DNA of 64,000 nt, taken from contig CBDDDT010000003.1 of the NCBI GenBank assembly GCA_965226755.1, forward strand, positions 310,001 to 374,000. The letters are read 5' to 3'. Positions 17,836 through 26,484 of this stretch are shown here, piece after piece. Under the pieces are notes generated by a model, which worked only from the letters and a program-made list of their open reading frames with translations, was not told the origin of the DNA and ran no database searches. Positions within the stretch are counted from its first letter, which is position 1. Every line of letters begins with the position of its first letter. Origin of the DNA: Bog-113 sp965226755 (GTDB lineage: Bacteria > Acidobacteriota > Terriglobia > Bryobacterales > Bryobacteraceae). A program made the translations under genes and the position numbers.

Positions 17836-19944
17836 ATGCAAACAATTATCCCGAACCGGCTGAAGCCTGCGATGCAGGCCGTGATCGTTTGGCATCCTAG
17901 CCTTTCACATGATGATCGCCACGAAATCGTTTCTTTCCTTTATTCCAATTTGGCGCGAGACGAGCACAATCCCCTATATCGTGGAATCGGTATTCCCGTT
18001 TTCTTCCGAACCGCCAACGGTGGTGGTAGTCCTGCAAAAGTTAAATTTAATGCGGCGAACTGCACAGTAGTTCTCCCAATCATTTCGGACCAAATGATCG
18101 TAGACCCGCTGTGGAACGAGGATGGTTACCTCGGCGATCTCGCTCGGGTCATCGCGCAGTCGGGCGACTCCCACTGCATGATCCCCCTTTCGTGTACCGA
18201 AAACTTTGGGAACATGCGGCTTGCCGGCAACCCTCAAGCCATCCGTTTATTCGGCCTTCAAGGAACAGAGCGACAGGAACTTCTAGAAGAGCGCCTATAC
18301 GAAATACTCGCCAGGCTTCTGCTTGCATCCCTGACTTCGGTGCCCCCGCGAGTTCGAACGGCGGACGGCGAACCTGCCCCCGTTAGCCTCTTCTTAAGCC
18401 ATGCAAAGAAGGGAGGCGGTGACGAGATCATTCGCGAGATTAGGGATTTTGTCGATAAGACGCCTCTGAAGACGTTTTATGACGCTCGGGACATCACGTC
18501 AGGGTCGGACTGGCAAAAAGCGCTGAAGGAAAATGTGGGCAGAGATGCGGTGGTTGCACTCATTACAGATCCGTACCCAACTCGGGAGTGGTGTCGTCGT
18601 GAGATCCTGATGGCCAAGGAGGCAGGTTCCCCGATCGTCGCGATCGTGGCACTCGACAAGGGCGAGACACGGAGCTTTCCATACATCGGCAACGTCCCGA
18701 CTGTCGTTTGGTCGCGGACCACTATTCCCGAGGAACGGCAGAGGAGCGCCAGGAGAGCGCTGCTTGCAACCATCCGCGAACTGCTCCGGCATGTCCATTT
18801 CCGAAGACAGTGCGAAGTTATGCAAGCTCAGGGGTTTCTTCCCTCCGAGGCATGCGTTACCTTCGGAAGTCCTCCTGAGCTGTTGACCTTTCACTATCAA
18901 GAGCGCAGATCTCGGGGAAGCGATGCCAAACCCCGATTGTTTTTGTACCCCGATCCTCCCATCGGCGCGAAGGAACGCGAGGTCTTGGCCGGAATCCGCC
19001 CGGACGTTCGACTAGCAACTCCAACGACCGTCGCCGCTTGGACCGATCAGTCGATTAGACCACTCGATCATAAGACCATCGCATTGTCGATCAGCGACGT
19101 CGATTCGACCGAGTTGCTCAATTTGGGATTGGGCCCAGAGCATTTAAAGGACGCATTCGTTGAGGTGTCCCGGCATCTGCTTGCCCGCGGAGCGACGCTG
19201 GCATACGGTGGGGCGCCGAAGCGGGACTTCACGGAAACACTTTTTGATCTCGTGCAAATTCACATGGACGACAACGAACTGCCCTTTGAACGGATACGCA
19301 GCTACTTCGCGAAACCCTTTGTGGGCGCGGATCAAGATGCATATAGGGCGAGGCATTTCCGGGAAGCCACAATGATCGATGTACCGACGCCCCCTGATGT
19401 CGACGGTTTCCCGCTCCTTGACAGCGAGGTCGTGAGCCCAGAAGACAAAAATCGCGTTCGTTATGCACAGGCTCGACACCTCACTGCAATGAGGCTTCTG
19501 ATGACGGAGCAAGTTCACTGTCGGATCGTGCTGGGTGGGGCTCTGCGGGGGTTCCGCGGCAGATACCCCGGCGTGGTGGAAGAAACCTTGATCGGCCTAC
19601 GCGCGCGCCAGCCGGTTTATATCTTCGGCGGATTCGGCGGCAGCGGACGGGCTGTAGCCGAGTGTCTCATGGGCATGCCAGAAAGAGAACTGACAGAAGG
19701 CTTCCAATACGAGGACGCGGAGTATAGAACATGGTGCGAATACTATAACCACCAGATCACCTCTTCCTCCGCGGCCGACACCAAGCCTATCCGGTACGAC
19801 GATCTGCGAAAGGAGCTCCAATCGTACGGCGTGGCAGGACTTGGAAACGGACTTTCAGCGGCGGAAAATGAAATCCTATTCGAGACTCAGAACATCACCG
19901 AAGGGATTTACTATCTCCTGAAGGGTATGATGGCCGCCCAATGA
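17836..19944 (+). CDS. TIR-SLOG fusion protein with an N-terminal TIR-like region
   Basis: The product has 702 residues. Residues 1-165 look like a degenerate TIR/flavodoxin fold (strand AVIVWHPS, a VPVFFRT-like strand, CTVVLPIIS). Residues about 182-290 are a clear TIR (VSLFLSHAKKGGGDE, FYDARDITSGSDW) with W252-x-x-x-E256 (EWCRRE). From about 420 to 660 lies a SLOG domain (IALSISDVDS, LLARGATLAYGGA, IVLGGALRGF, VYIFGGFGG). A TIR enzyme and a SLOG ligand-sensor in one chain suggests the same protein makes and reads a nucleotide signal. Met13 (17872) is an alternative start. No transmembrane segment is evident. Confidence 0.8.
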   Translation: MQTIIPNRLKPAMQAVIVWHPSLSHDDRHEIVSFLYSNLARDEHNPLYRGIGIPVFFRTANGGGSPAKVKFNAANCTVVLPIISDQMIVDPLWNEDGYLGDLARVIAQSGDSHCMIPLSCTENFGNMRLAGNPQAIRLFGLQGTERQELLEERLYEILARLLLASLTSVPPRVRTADGEPAPVSLFLSHAKKGGGDEIIREIRDFVDKTPLKTFYDARDITSGSDWQKALKENVGRDAVVALITDPYPTREWCRREILMAKEAGSPIVAIVALDKGETRSFPYIGNVPTVVWSRTTIPEERQRSARRALLATIRELLRHVHFRRQCEVMQAQGFLPSEACVTFGSPPELLTFHYQERRSRGSDAKPRLFLYPDPPIGAKEREVLAGIRPDVRLATPTTVAAWTDQSIRPLDHKTIALSISDVDSTELLNLGLGPEHLKDAFVEVSRHLLARGATLAYGGAPKRDFTETLFDLVQIHMDDNELPFERIRSYFAKPFVGADQDAYRARHFREATMIDVPTPPDVDGFPLLDSEVVSPEDKNRVRYAQARHLTAMRLLMTEQVHCRIVLGGALRGFRGRYPGVVEETLIGLRARQPVYIFGGFGGSGRAVAECLMGMPERELTEGFQYEDAEYRTWCEYYNHQITSSSAADTKPIRYDDLRKELQSYGVAGLGNGLSAAENEILFETQNITEGIYYLLKGMMAAQ

Positions 19945-19987
19945 CACTGGACTAGAGGTGTTCTGGATGCCGACGCAGCTTCGGTCA

Positions 19988-20004
19988 GCAGGCCTGAGGC
20001 CTGC
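19988..20004. terminator. Perfect 7-bp hairpin between convergent genes
   Basis: GCAGGCC-TGA-GGCCTGC lies 44 bases past the TIR-SLOG stop and 56 bases past the stop of the convergent zinc-finger gene. No T-tract follows on either strand, so it is at best a weak or Rho-assisted bidirectional terminator. Confidence 0.35.
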
Positions 20005-20059
20005 GGGATACGCTCCAACTGATCGTGCACCATTGATTCGCGGCCGGAACACTATTTGC

Positions 20060-20335
20060 TCATCTCGATTTGCGATGAACCTTTGGGGCTTCGCCGACCC
20101 GGCACGCCTCCCGGAGACCGAGGTACTCCTGGTAGCACGGCGCGCAGTGGATGACATGCTTCCACTGGCCGTCTTCTTCGATATCCTCGTGTCGAGCGGA
20201 CCGCGCCGCAAGATCTTGGAGGATATCGGTTTCGGGGCACCCGCGCCGTTCTGGGTTGGGATACGAAGCCTGCACTCCCTTTTGGTATTCGCGTTGCAGG
20301 CGATTCCACTTTTGTTCCGGTGTTTCGCCGTTCAT
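20060..20335 (-). CDS. Small His/Cys zinc-finger-like protein, possible anti-sigma partner
   Basis: The product has 91 residues. The segment HVIHCAPCYQEY has the H-x3-C-x2-C spacing of zinc-binding anti-sigma domains, but there is no membrane helix. It starts 12 bases after the stop of the sigma-like gene and is co-oriented, the usual order of a regulator and its small antagonist. Family membership is inferred from this motif and the pairing only. Confidence 0.5.
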   Translation of the reverse strand: MNGETPEQKWNRLQREYQKGVQASYPNPERRGCPETDILQDLAARSARHEDIEEDGQWKHVIHCAPCYQEYLGLREACRVGEAPKVHRKSR

Positions 20336-20347
20336 GTCCGCCAGTCA

Positions 20348-21010
20348 TTATGGCATATGTCTTCCCGAATGCAAGGGCTTTTGCGGAGGTTTTTGCGGGA
20401 AGTTTTGCCTGATCCATCGCCAGAATCGTTTCTTCACAGCCTCGGGCTTGGGGTCATGGAGCTCTGCGGCGATTTCCTCCCAGGTGTACCCCTGACGCCA
20501 CATCTGGAAGACTCGACGAATCTCGCCGCGATGGTCGCTCTCGATTCGGCGTTCGACCAGTTCGACCAGTAGCTCTCGCTCATAGACTTCGTCGTAGTTT
20601 GTCGGATCAGGCAGACCGTTTCCATAGAGGTCGTGTTCAAGCGAGCCAAGCGCCAGCGGAACGGTATGCCTGATGAGCCACTGGGAATCGCCCGCCGCCA
20701 TATCGCGCGCTTCCCATCTAGCACGCACCAGCACGCGTCGCCATGGCCAGACGCCCGCGTCCTCACCGTGCCGCTCCCACAACTTGTGGACGGTGATTTC
20801 TGCCAACTCCGAAACGAGCCGAACATCCCCCAGCTTGTACCGGGCGATGTTGCGAAGCTGCTCCTGGACCGGAGCCACTCCTTCGTCGAACCAGACTCGC
20901 GCGATCGGGTTTCCATGACGGTCAACGGAAGCGATACAGATCGGAACGATCGACTTCCGCTGAGACTCGGGTAACCGTTCGTAGTCGAACGGGATGATAA
21001 CGACCCCCAT
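20348..21010 (-). CDS. Sigma-70 region 4-like/HTH regulatory protein
   Basis: The product has 220 residues. The C-terminal part (EIRRVFQMWRQGYTWEEIAAEL and on) has the spacing of a sigma region 4 helix-turn-helix followed by a basic tail. The N-terminal 150 residues are charged and lack a recognisable region 2, so this may be an ECF-like or atypical sigma-family regulator rather than a full sigma factor. It reads away from the trb operon, with a 141-base gap shared with trbB, so control of conjugation genes is plausible but inferred. ATG 21010 has AGGAG almost touching it, which leaves the exact start uncertain. Confidence 0.5.
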   Translation of the reverse strand: MGVVIIPFDYERLPESQRKSIVPICIASVDRHGNPIARVWFDEGVAPVQEQLRNIARYKLGDVRLVSELAEITVHKLWERHGEDAGVWPWRRVLVRARWEARDMAAGDSQWLIRHTVPLALGSLEHDLYGNGLPDPTNYDEVYERELLVELVERRIESDHRGEIRRVFQMWRQGYTWEEIAAELHDPKPEAVKKRFWRWIRQNFPQKPPQKPLHSGRHMP

Positions 21011-21151
21011 ACTCCTGTCCGCCGAAACGAAAAGATTTCGATTCTGGTGTCCCGGACCCTCCTCGCGGTTGCCTTACTAATTGAGAAACACCCAAGTGCT
21101 CCAAAAGACGCAGGGAATCAAAATCGCGGGTACATTTCATCAGAATTTAAT

Positions 21152-22192
21152 ATGTCAACGCTGGCAGTAGTTCAGGACGAACAGCATCAACGGCTCGAAG
21201 TGAAGCTTCGGCGGGAACTCGGTGATCAGGTTTTGCGACTACTTGATGACACTCTGACCGAAGACATCCTCTTAAATCCTGACGGGTCGCTATGGGTGAA
21301 GCGGATGGGACATGGATTCTCACGGATCGGGGAGATGCCGGCGGCTCAGGCAGCGAGTGCGCTTGGAACCATCGCGGCGTGGCGCGGAACCGTGTTGAAT
21401 CATGAGCACCCCATCCTCGAAACGGAGTTGCCGATCGATGGTAGCCGATTTGAAGGGATCGTGTCGCCGGTGGTCCGCCGGCCGGTATTCGCGATTCGTC
21501 TGCGTCCTCGAAAGATCTTCAGCCTTGATGACTACGAAGTAGACGGGATTCTGACCAACGGGACGGACCCACTCAATCAGCTACGTCGGCGCGATGACTT
21601 TCTCGATGGGGTTCGCGGTCAGAGACATGCAATGTCACATGCGGATGTTATCCGCGCCGCTGTACGCGCGAGAAAAAACATTTTGATTGTGGGTTCGACC
21701 GGAAGCGGCAAGACAACCCTGGTCAACGCGATTCTCGATTCACTGGCGCGGCTCACTCCGCATGACCGCGTCATTTCCATAGAGGACACGACTGAATTGC
21801 AGTGCCCGGTAAAGAACTATCTGGATCTGCGAGCAGTTGGAAACGTAACGATGCTCGAATGCCTGCGGGCTTGCATGCGGCTGAAGCCGACGCGGATTGT
21901 CGTTGGCGAAGTCCGCGGCGCGGAAGCACATACGCTCCTGAAAGCGTGGAATACGGGGCATCCTGGCGGCGCGGCGACAGTCCATGCCAATGACGCCCTT
22001 AGCGGATTGATCCGACTCGAAAGCCTCGTCGCCGAGGCTACGAGCGCCCCTCAGCAAACCCTCATCGCCGAGGCAGTGGATCTGGTGGTCTTCGTTGACG
22101 AGGAGTCCGGCGTGAAAGCCGGACGCAAAGTCAGGGAAGTATTGCTCGTAACCGGATACTCCAATGGGAACTATCAGGTCGAGCGTGTCTAA
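21152..22192 (+). CDS. trbB: TrbB/VirB11-type traffic ATPase
   Basis: This is a hexameric cytoplasmic ATPase that powers pilus assembly and substrate transfer at the base of the T4SS. The 346-residue product shows Walker A GSTGSGKTT (residues 181-189), an Asp box region ISIEDTTELQ, Walker B RIVVGEVRGAE, and the His box GHPGGAATVHAN. The ATG at 21152 is chosen because sequence upstream of it does not resemble the family. It is the first gene of the ten-gene trb operon, and trbC follows after 28 bases. Confidence 0.93.
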   Translation: MSTLAVVQDEQHQRLEVKLRRELGDQVLRLLDDTLTEDILLNPDGSLWVKRMGHGFSRIGEMPAAQAASALGTIAAWRGTVLNHEHPILETELPIDGSRFEGIVSPVVRRPVFAIRLRPRKIFSLDDYEVDGILTNGTDPLNQLRRRDDFLDGVRGQRHAMSHADVIRAAVRARKNILIVGSTGSGKTTLVNAILDSLARLTPHDRVISIEDTTELQCPVKNYLDLRAVGNVTMLECLRACMRLKPTRIVVGEVRGAEAHTLLKAWNTGHPGGAATVHANDALSGLIRLESLVAEATSAPQQTLIAEAVDLVVFVDEESGVKAGRKVREVLLVTGYSNGNYQVERV

Positions 22193-22220
22193 ATCTCAAC
22201 TGTATGGAGGTGTTTCGAAC

Positions 22221-22550
22221 ATGAATATCATTCCTAAATCGACTGTCGGCCCCAGAATATTGGGCTTAATCGCAATGGCGGCGGCATTCAGCTTGCGCAT
22301 GCAGGCTGCCGCCGCTGGAGGCCTGCCGTGGGAAAAGCCAATGACGGCAATCGCAACTTCGCTGACGGGTCCGGTGGCGTATGCCATCGGTCTGATCGGC
22401 ATCGCTATTGCGGGTGGCGCGATGCTGTGGGGCGGCGAACTGACGGAGTTCGGACGCCGCGCCTGCATGATCGGGTTGGTGGTATCGGTGCTGGTCTTCG
22501 CGGCCCCATTGCTTTCCAGCGCATTCGGCGTCAATGCGGCGGTGGTGTAA
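22221..22550 (+). CDS. trbC: TrbC/VirB2-type major pilin
   Basis: The 109-residue product has a signal-peptide-like hydrophobic N-terminus ending near AAAAGG (about residue 30). It has two membrane helices (about 46-68 and 80-102) with a short polar loop, the layout of VirB2/TrbC prepilins before processing and, in TrbC, cyclisation. GGAGG lies 10 bases before the ATG. It is between trbB and trbD as in IncP. Family-typical length; no oddities. Confidence 0.85.
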   Translation: MNIIPKSTVGPRILGLIAMAAAFSLRMQAAAAGGLPWEKPMTAIATSLTGPVAYAIGLIGIAIAGGAMLWGGELTEFGRRACMIGLVVSVLVFAAPLLSSAFGVNAAVV

Positions 22551-22552
22551 CG

Positions 22553-22873
22553 ATGCAAACCAACGACAGGCCGAGAGAAATCGTAATCCACCAATCGGCG
22601 AACCGACCGAATCAAATTCTCGGCGGAGATCGGGAACTGGTGCTCATCGCGATGCTCACTGCCATCAGCCTCGCGTTCAGTTTGGGGAGCTGGTGGGGAA
22701 TCGGCCTGAGCGTTGCATTCTGGGTCGGAGCAGCGGCTGTGCTTCAACGCATGGGGAAAGCCGATCCGCTTCTCCGGCAAATTTATGTTCGGCACATCCG
22801 GTACAAGGCCTTCTATCCGGCAAAAAGCGGGTTGTTTTCGCGCTGCGTACCGATTCCCCGCAACTGGAGGTGA
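22553..22873 (+). CDS. trbD: TrbD/VirB3-type inner-membrane T4SS protein
   Basis: The 106-residue product starts 2 bases after the trbC stop. After a polar head it has a long hydrophobic hairpin (about residues 30-63). It ends in a basic segment (DPLLRQIYVRHIRYKAFYPAKS) typical of VirB3/TrbD. VirB3 proteins stabilise VirB4 at the inner membrane, and the next gene is the VirB4 homologue. The only unusual point is the very tight spacing. Confidence 0.85.
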   Translation: MQTNDRPREIVIHQSANRPNQILGGDRELVLIAMLTAISLAFSLGSWWGIGLSVAFWVGAAAVLQRMGKADPLLRQIYVRHIRYKAFYPAKSGLFSRCVPIPRNWR

Positions 22874-22876
22874 AAC

Positions 22877-25354
22877 GTGCAACGGAATGAACATCGAGAT
22901 AATCCCCGCGGGCTTGCGGATCTCTTGCTGCCGCATGCACTGATCGATGACGGAATTCTACTTCAGCAGGATGGCTCCTTGCTGACGGGTTGGACCTATC
23001 GTGGTCCCGACATGATGTCCGCGGCCCCAGCCGAGATGGATGCCTTGAGCGCGCGATTGAATTCGGTGCTGCGACTCGGAAGCGGGTGGATGCTCCAATG
23101 CGACGCCATTCGATCCCGCGCGCCCGGCTATCCGGATCAAGGCGCGTTTCCCGATGGCGTGACTCGCGTCATCGACGACGAGCGACGGCAACAATTCATG
23201 CAGGAGGGTGCCCACTATGAGTCCGAGTACTTCCTGACTCTGACGTACCTTCCGCCGCCTGAAGCCGAAGAAAGGATGAAGGGTTGGATGTTCGAAGGCG
23301 GCGGACCGCAGAGCGCCAACAGAACAGCGGAGCAGATCCTCGAACGCTTCTCGAACCGTGTGGATGTGTTTGAAAACGTATTCGGTCAGCTGTTTCAAAC
23401 CGAACGGCTAAAGCGATTGACGATCGCTGACGACTACGGCTTCTCGCAGACGCATGATCGCCTCTTGCGTTATCTCAGGCGTTGCGTGAGCGGCGAAGAT
23501 CACCCCTTCGCCTTGCCGGACATTCCGTGCTACTTGAATGAACTTTTGGCTTGTGAGGACTTCTACGGAGGAATCGAACCGCGCATCGGACGGAAGCATA
23601 TGCGTGTGATCACCATCGATGGCTTTCCGAAGATGAGTTCACCGGGTATCCTGCGCGAGTTGGACAACCTGCCCATCGAATACCGCTGGAACACGCGCGC
23701 GGTGCTCATTGATCCAGAGGAAGCGCGAGGGTTGCTCGACATGCACCGCAAGAAATGGCGCTCGAAGATTCGGGGATGGAAGGATCAAATTTTCAAGACG
23801 CAGTCGGGCGCAATAGACATTCACGCGCAGCAGATGGCGACCGATGCAGAAGAGGCCATGGGTGTTGCGACATCCGGTGATGTTCAGTTCGCGCAGTACT
23901 CGGCGAACGTGGTCTGCCTCGATGAAGATCCCATTCGGCTCTATGAGAATACTCGTGCGGTGATGAAGACGATGCAGAACCTCGGCTTCTCCTGCCGGAT
24001 CGAAACGATCAATGCGGTCGAGGCGTGGCGCGGGTCGCTGCCCGGCGACGGCTACTCGAACGTCCGGCGGATCTTGCTTCATACGCTGAACTTGGCCGAC
24101 ATGCTTCCGATCACATCGGTTTGGGCAGGCCTTCGTGAGAATCCCTCGGCCATGATGCCGAAGCACAGCCCGCCGTTACTTTTCGCTGCGACCAGCGGTG
24201 CGACGCCCTTCCGCGTGAATCTGCATGTTTCGGATCTGGGGCACACGCTGATCGTCGGACCATCCGGCGCTGGCAAATCAACGGCGTTAGGCCTCATCGC
24301 GGCGCAATGGTTCCGCTATCCGCGCGCTCAAGTCTTCGCATTCGATCGCGGCTACTCAATCTGGATGCTCACCGAAGCTGCGGGCGGTGCGTTCTACGAT
24401 CTGGCCGGGCCGAAGACAGATCTCGCGTTCTGCCCACTCAAAGATATCGACGGTGAGTCGGACGTTCAGTGGGCCGTTGGATGGATCGAAGTTCTCTGCG
24501 AGTTGAACGGTTTGAAGTTCGGCCCTAAACATCGCAACGCGGTCGCGGAAGCTGTTATGCGATTGCAGCTTTCACCCACCCGAACGCTCACCGAGCTTTC
24601 GGCGAACGTGCAGGACACTGACATCCGGGATGCCCTGCAACACTTCACCGTCATGGGTCCAATGGGATCGCTCCTGGACGCAGATCACGACATGCTCGGA
24701 AACGGACGGTTCCTGAGCTTCGAAACCGAGAATCTAATGCAGCTTGACGACAAGGCCGTCATCCCAGTTCTGCTGTATTTATTCCGTCGCATAGAACAGC
24801 GCCTCGACGGGTCGCCTACGTTGGTTCTGCTCGATGAAGCATGGTCCTACTTACAGCACGCTCTTTTCCGAAGTCGCCTGAGAGACTGGCTCAAAACCAT
24901 GCGGCGGAAAAATGCTGTGGTCGTCATGGCGACACAGCAGATCAGCGACATCGCAAACTCGGACATCGCGGATGTTGTCCTCGAAAACTGTCCAACCAAG
25001 ATTCTCCTGCCCAACGCGGAATCGAAGAATCCAGGATCTCGTGCCTTCTACGAACGGGTGGGCCTCAACGAGCGCGAGCTCGACATCCTGCAAGTCAGCG
25101 TGCCGAAGCAGCATTACTACGTGGTCAGCAAGCTGGGCCGGCGTCTGGTCGATCTTGGTGTCGGAAAGGTAGCGCTCGCCTGGGTCGGAGTGAATGGTCG
25201 CGAAGAGCGGCAGATTGTCGAGAACGTAATGGAACAGTTTGGCGACGCGTGGCGGACCGAATGGCTTCGCTTGCGCGGATTGCAAAAGTGGGCAGATTAT
25301 CTCCGCTCACTCGAAAAACGTGAAGAAGAGGAGTCCCTGTGCGCAAACATGTAA
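22877..25354 (+). CDS. trbE: TrbE/VirB4-type T4SS ATPase
   Basis: This is the largest ATPase of the mating channel, 825 residues. Walker A GPSGAGKST lies near residue 461 and Walker B LVLLDEAW near 650, followed by KNAVVVMATQQISD. The N-terminal half is the CagE/TrbE/VirB4 domain. The start is GTG at 22877 with GGAGG 7 bases upstream. The 3' end overlaps trbJ by 16 bases. Intact and of family-typical length. Confidence 0.93.
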   Translation: MQRNEHRDNPRGLADLLLPHALIDDGILLQQDGSLLTGWTYRGPDMMSAAPAEMDALSARLNSVLRLGSGWMLQCDAIRSRAPGYPDQGAFPDGVTRVIDDERRQQFMQEGAHYESEYFLTLTYLPPPEAEERMKGWMFEGGGPQSANRTAEQILERFSNRVDVFENVFGQLFQTERLKRLTIADDYGFSQTHDRLLRYLRRCVSGEDHPFALPDIPCYLNELLACEDFYGGIEPRIGRKHMRVITIDGFPKMSSPGILRELDNLPIEYRWNTRAVLIDPEEARGLLDMHRKKWRSKIRGWKDQIFKTQSGAIDIHAQQMATDAEEAMGVATSGDVQFAQYSANVVCLDEDPIRLYENTRAVMKTMQNLGFSCRIETINAVEAWRGSLPGDGYSNVRRILLHTLNLADMLPITSVWAGLRENPSAMMPKHSPPLLFAATSGATPFRVNLHVSDLGHTLIVGPSGAGKSTALGLIAAQWFRYPRAQVFAFDRGYSIWMLTEAAGGAFYDLAGPKTDLAFCPLKDIDGESDVQWAVGWIEVLCELNGLKFGPKHRNAVAEAVMRLQLSPTRTLTELSANVQDTDIRDALQHFTVMGPMGSLLDADHDMLGNGRFLSFETENLMQLDDKAVIPVLLYLFRRIEQRLDGSPTLVLLDEAWSYLQHALFRSRLRDWLKTMRRKNAVVVMATQQISDIANSDIADVVLENCPTKILLPNAESKNPGSRAFYERVGLNERELDILQVSVPKQHYYVVSKLGRRLVDLGVGKVALAWVGVNGREERQIVENVMEQFGDAWRTEWLRLRGLQKWADYLRSLEKREEEESLCANM

Positions 25355-26055
25355 TTGCCTTGATGGTCTTGTTCGCAGTCGCGGCCGACGCTCCGCAAAG
25401 AGCGGAAGCGGGCGCGTTCGCTACCGAAGTCACTCAAATATTGAACCATGCTCAACTCGTGTTGGCGTACATCCGGCAAGGTCTCCAATTGGAGAACGAA
25501 CTCGCGATGTACGCCAATATGCTGCGGAACACGAAGAATCTATCGCCCCAGACGTTCGGCCAGATCCAGGCGGACATCAATGCCCTGGCTCAGATCGTGC
25601 AAGGTGGACAGGCCTTGGCGTATTCGCTCGGCAATCTCGATCAGGTGTTTCGAAGTACGTACCCCGGCTACGGTACGAATCCAACCGTCTATTACATGAA
25701 CTATCAGAGATGGTCGCAAACCTCTCTTGACACCACGCTGGGCGCGCTACGGGCCGCCGGATTGCAGAATCAGCAGATGCAGAGCGAATACGCGGTGGTC
25801 AATTCGCTTCAAAACATGTCGCAGACTGCGGACGGGCAAATGCAGGCGCTGAATGTGCTCGGCCAGATCAGCGATCAGCAGGTTCAACAGCTTATGAAAC
25901 TCCGCGAACTGATGATGGCGGACATGTCGAGCAAGCAGGCGTATCAGGCCGCCATGATCCAACAGCAGGCCGCCGATCAAGCCGCGGCTCAATGGTTCTT
26001 CACCGGTGGCCCGGTGACGAGCGACGGCAAGACATACCTGCCGGGCCTACAGTAA
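25339..26055 (+). CDS. trbJ: TrbJ/VirB5-type minor pilus protein
   Basis: The 238-residue product starts at GTG 25339 inside the end of trbE, with GAAGAGGAG upstream. It has a cleavable signal peptide (cleavage near AEAGAF, residues 22-26). It continues as long amphipathic helices rich in Gln and Met, as in VirB5/TrbJ proteins, which sit at the pilus tip or in the periplasm. Its last 16 residues, GGPVTSDGKTYLPGLQ, are nearly the same as the end of the next gene's product, which is unusual. Confidence 0.85.
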   Translation: MRKHVIALMVLFAVAADAPQRAEAGAFATEVTQILNHAQLVLAYIRQGLQLENELAMYANMLRNTKNLSPQTFGQIQADINALAQIVQGGQALAYSLGNLDQVFRSTYPGYGTNPTVYYMNYQRWSQTSLDTTLGALRAAGLQNQQMQSEYAVVNSLQNMSQTADGQMQALNVLGQISDQQVQQLMKLRELMMADMSSKQAYQAAMIQQQAADQAAAQWFFTGGPVTSDGKTYLPGLQ

Positions 26056-26075
26056 TTTGAAAAATGAGGTGAAGC

Positions 26076-26426
26076 ATGCAGCAGTTGCGAAAGCGTGCGA
26101 TTGCGTCCGGATGTTTGGTTGTATTGATGGGAGTGTTCGCTTGCAGCCGCCCCGAACCCAGAAGCCCGATTGTGGAGAAAGTGGAGCAGGCGGGTTCGGG
26201 AGACCTGGCAGCGGTTTCAAAGGATGGTATGCGGCAGTGGCTCGGAAAGCACAAAGACGTGGCCTATCAGGTAGACGGAATGTGTAAGCCAGTGCGGCAG
26301 AACGCAACCGCACAATGGGCTGAGTCAACCGAGGGTAAGCTGTGCACTGCGGCTCGCGAACTTGCGTTTTGGCGTGGCGGCCCCGTTACGAGCGATGAAA
26401 AAACGTACTCACCGGGCCTGAAGTAG
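26076..26426 (+). CDS. EexN/TrbK-like entry-exclusion lipoprotein
   Basis: The 116-residue product has a lipoprotein signal ending VFAC (Cys23), so it should be anchored at the membrane. The body contains an early Cys and a later LCTAAREL segment, as in EexN-family exclusion proteins, which block redundant mating between cells carrying the same element. It lies in the slot between trbJ and trbL where IncP carries trbK. The C-terminal 16 residues match the TrbJ tail at 13 of 16 positions. Confidence 0.7.
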   Translation: MQQLRKRAIASGCLVVLMGVFACSRPEPRSPIVEKVEQAGSGDLAAVSKDGMRQWLGKHKDVAYQVDGMCKPVRQNATAQWAESTEGKLCTAARELAFWRGGPVTSDEKTYSPGLK

Positions 26427-26484
26427 AACCTGGACAAATCCACAGAATGAATGGCGTCGCCAAGGAGAACAGGAGAGGTGTGCC

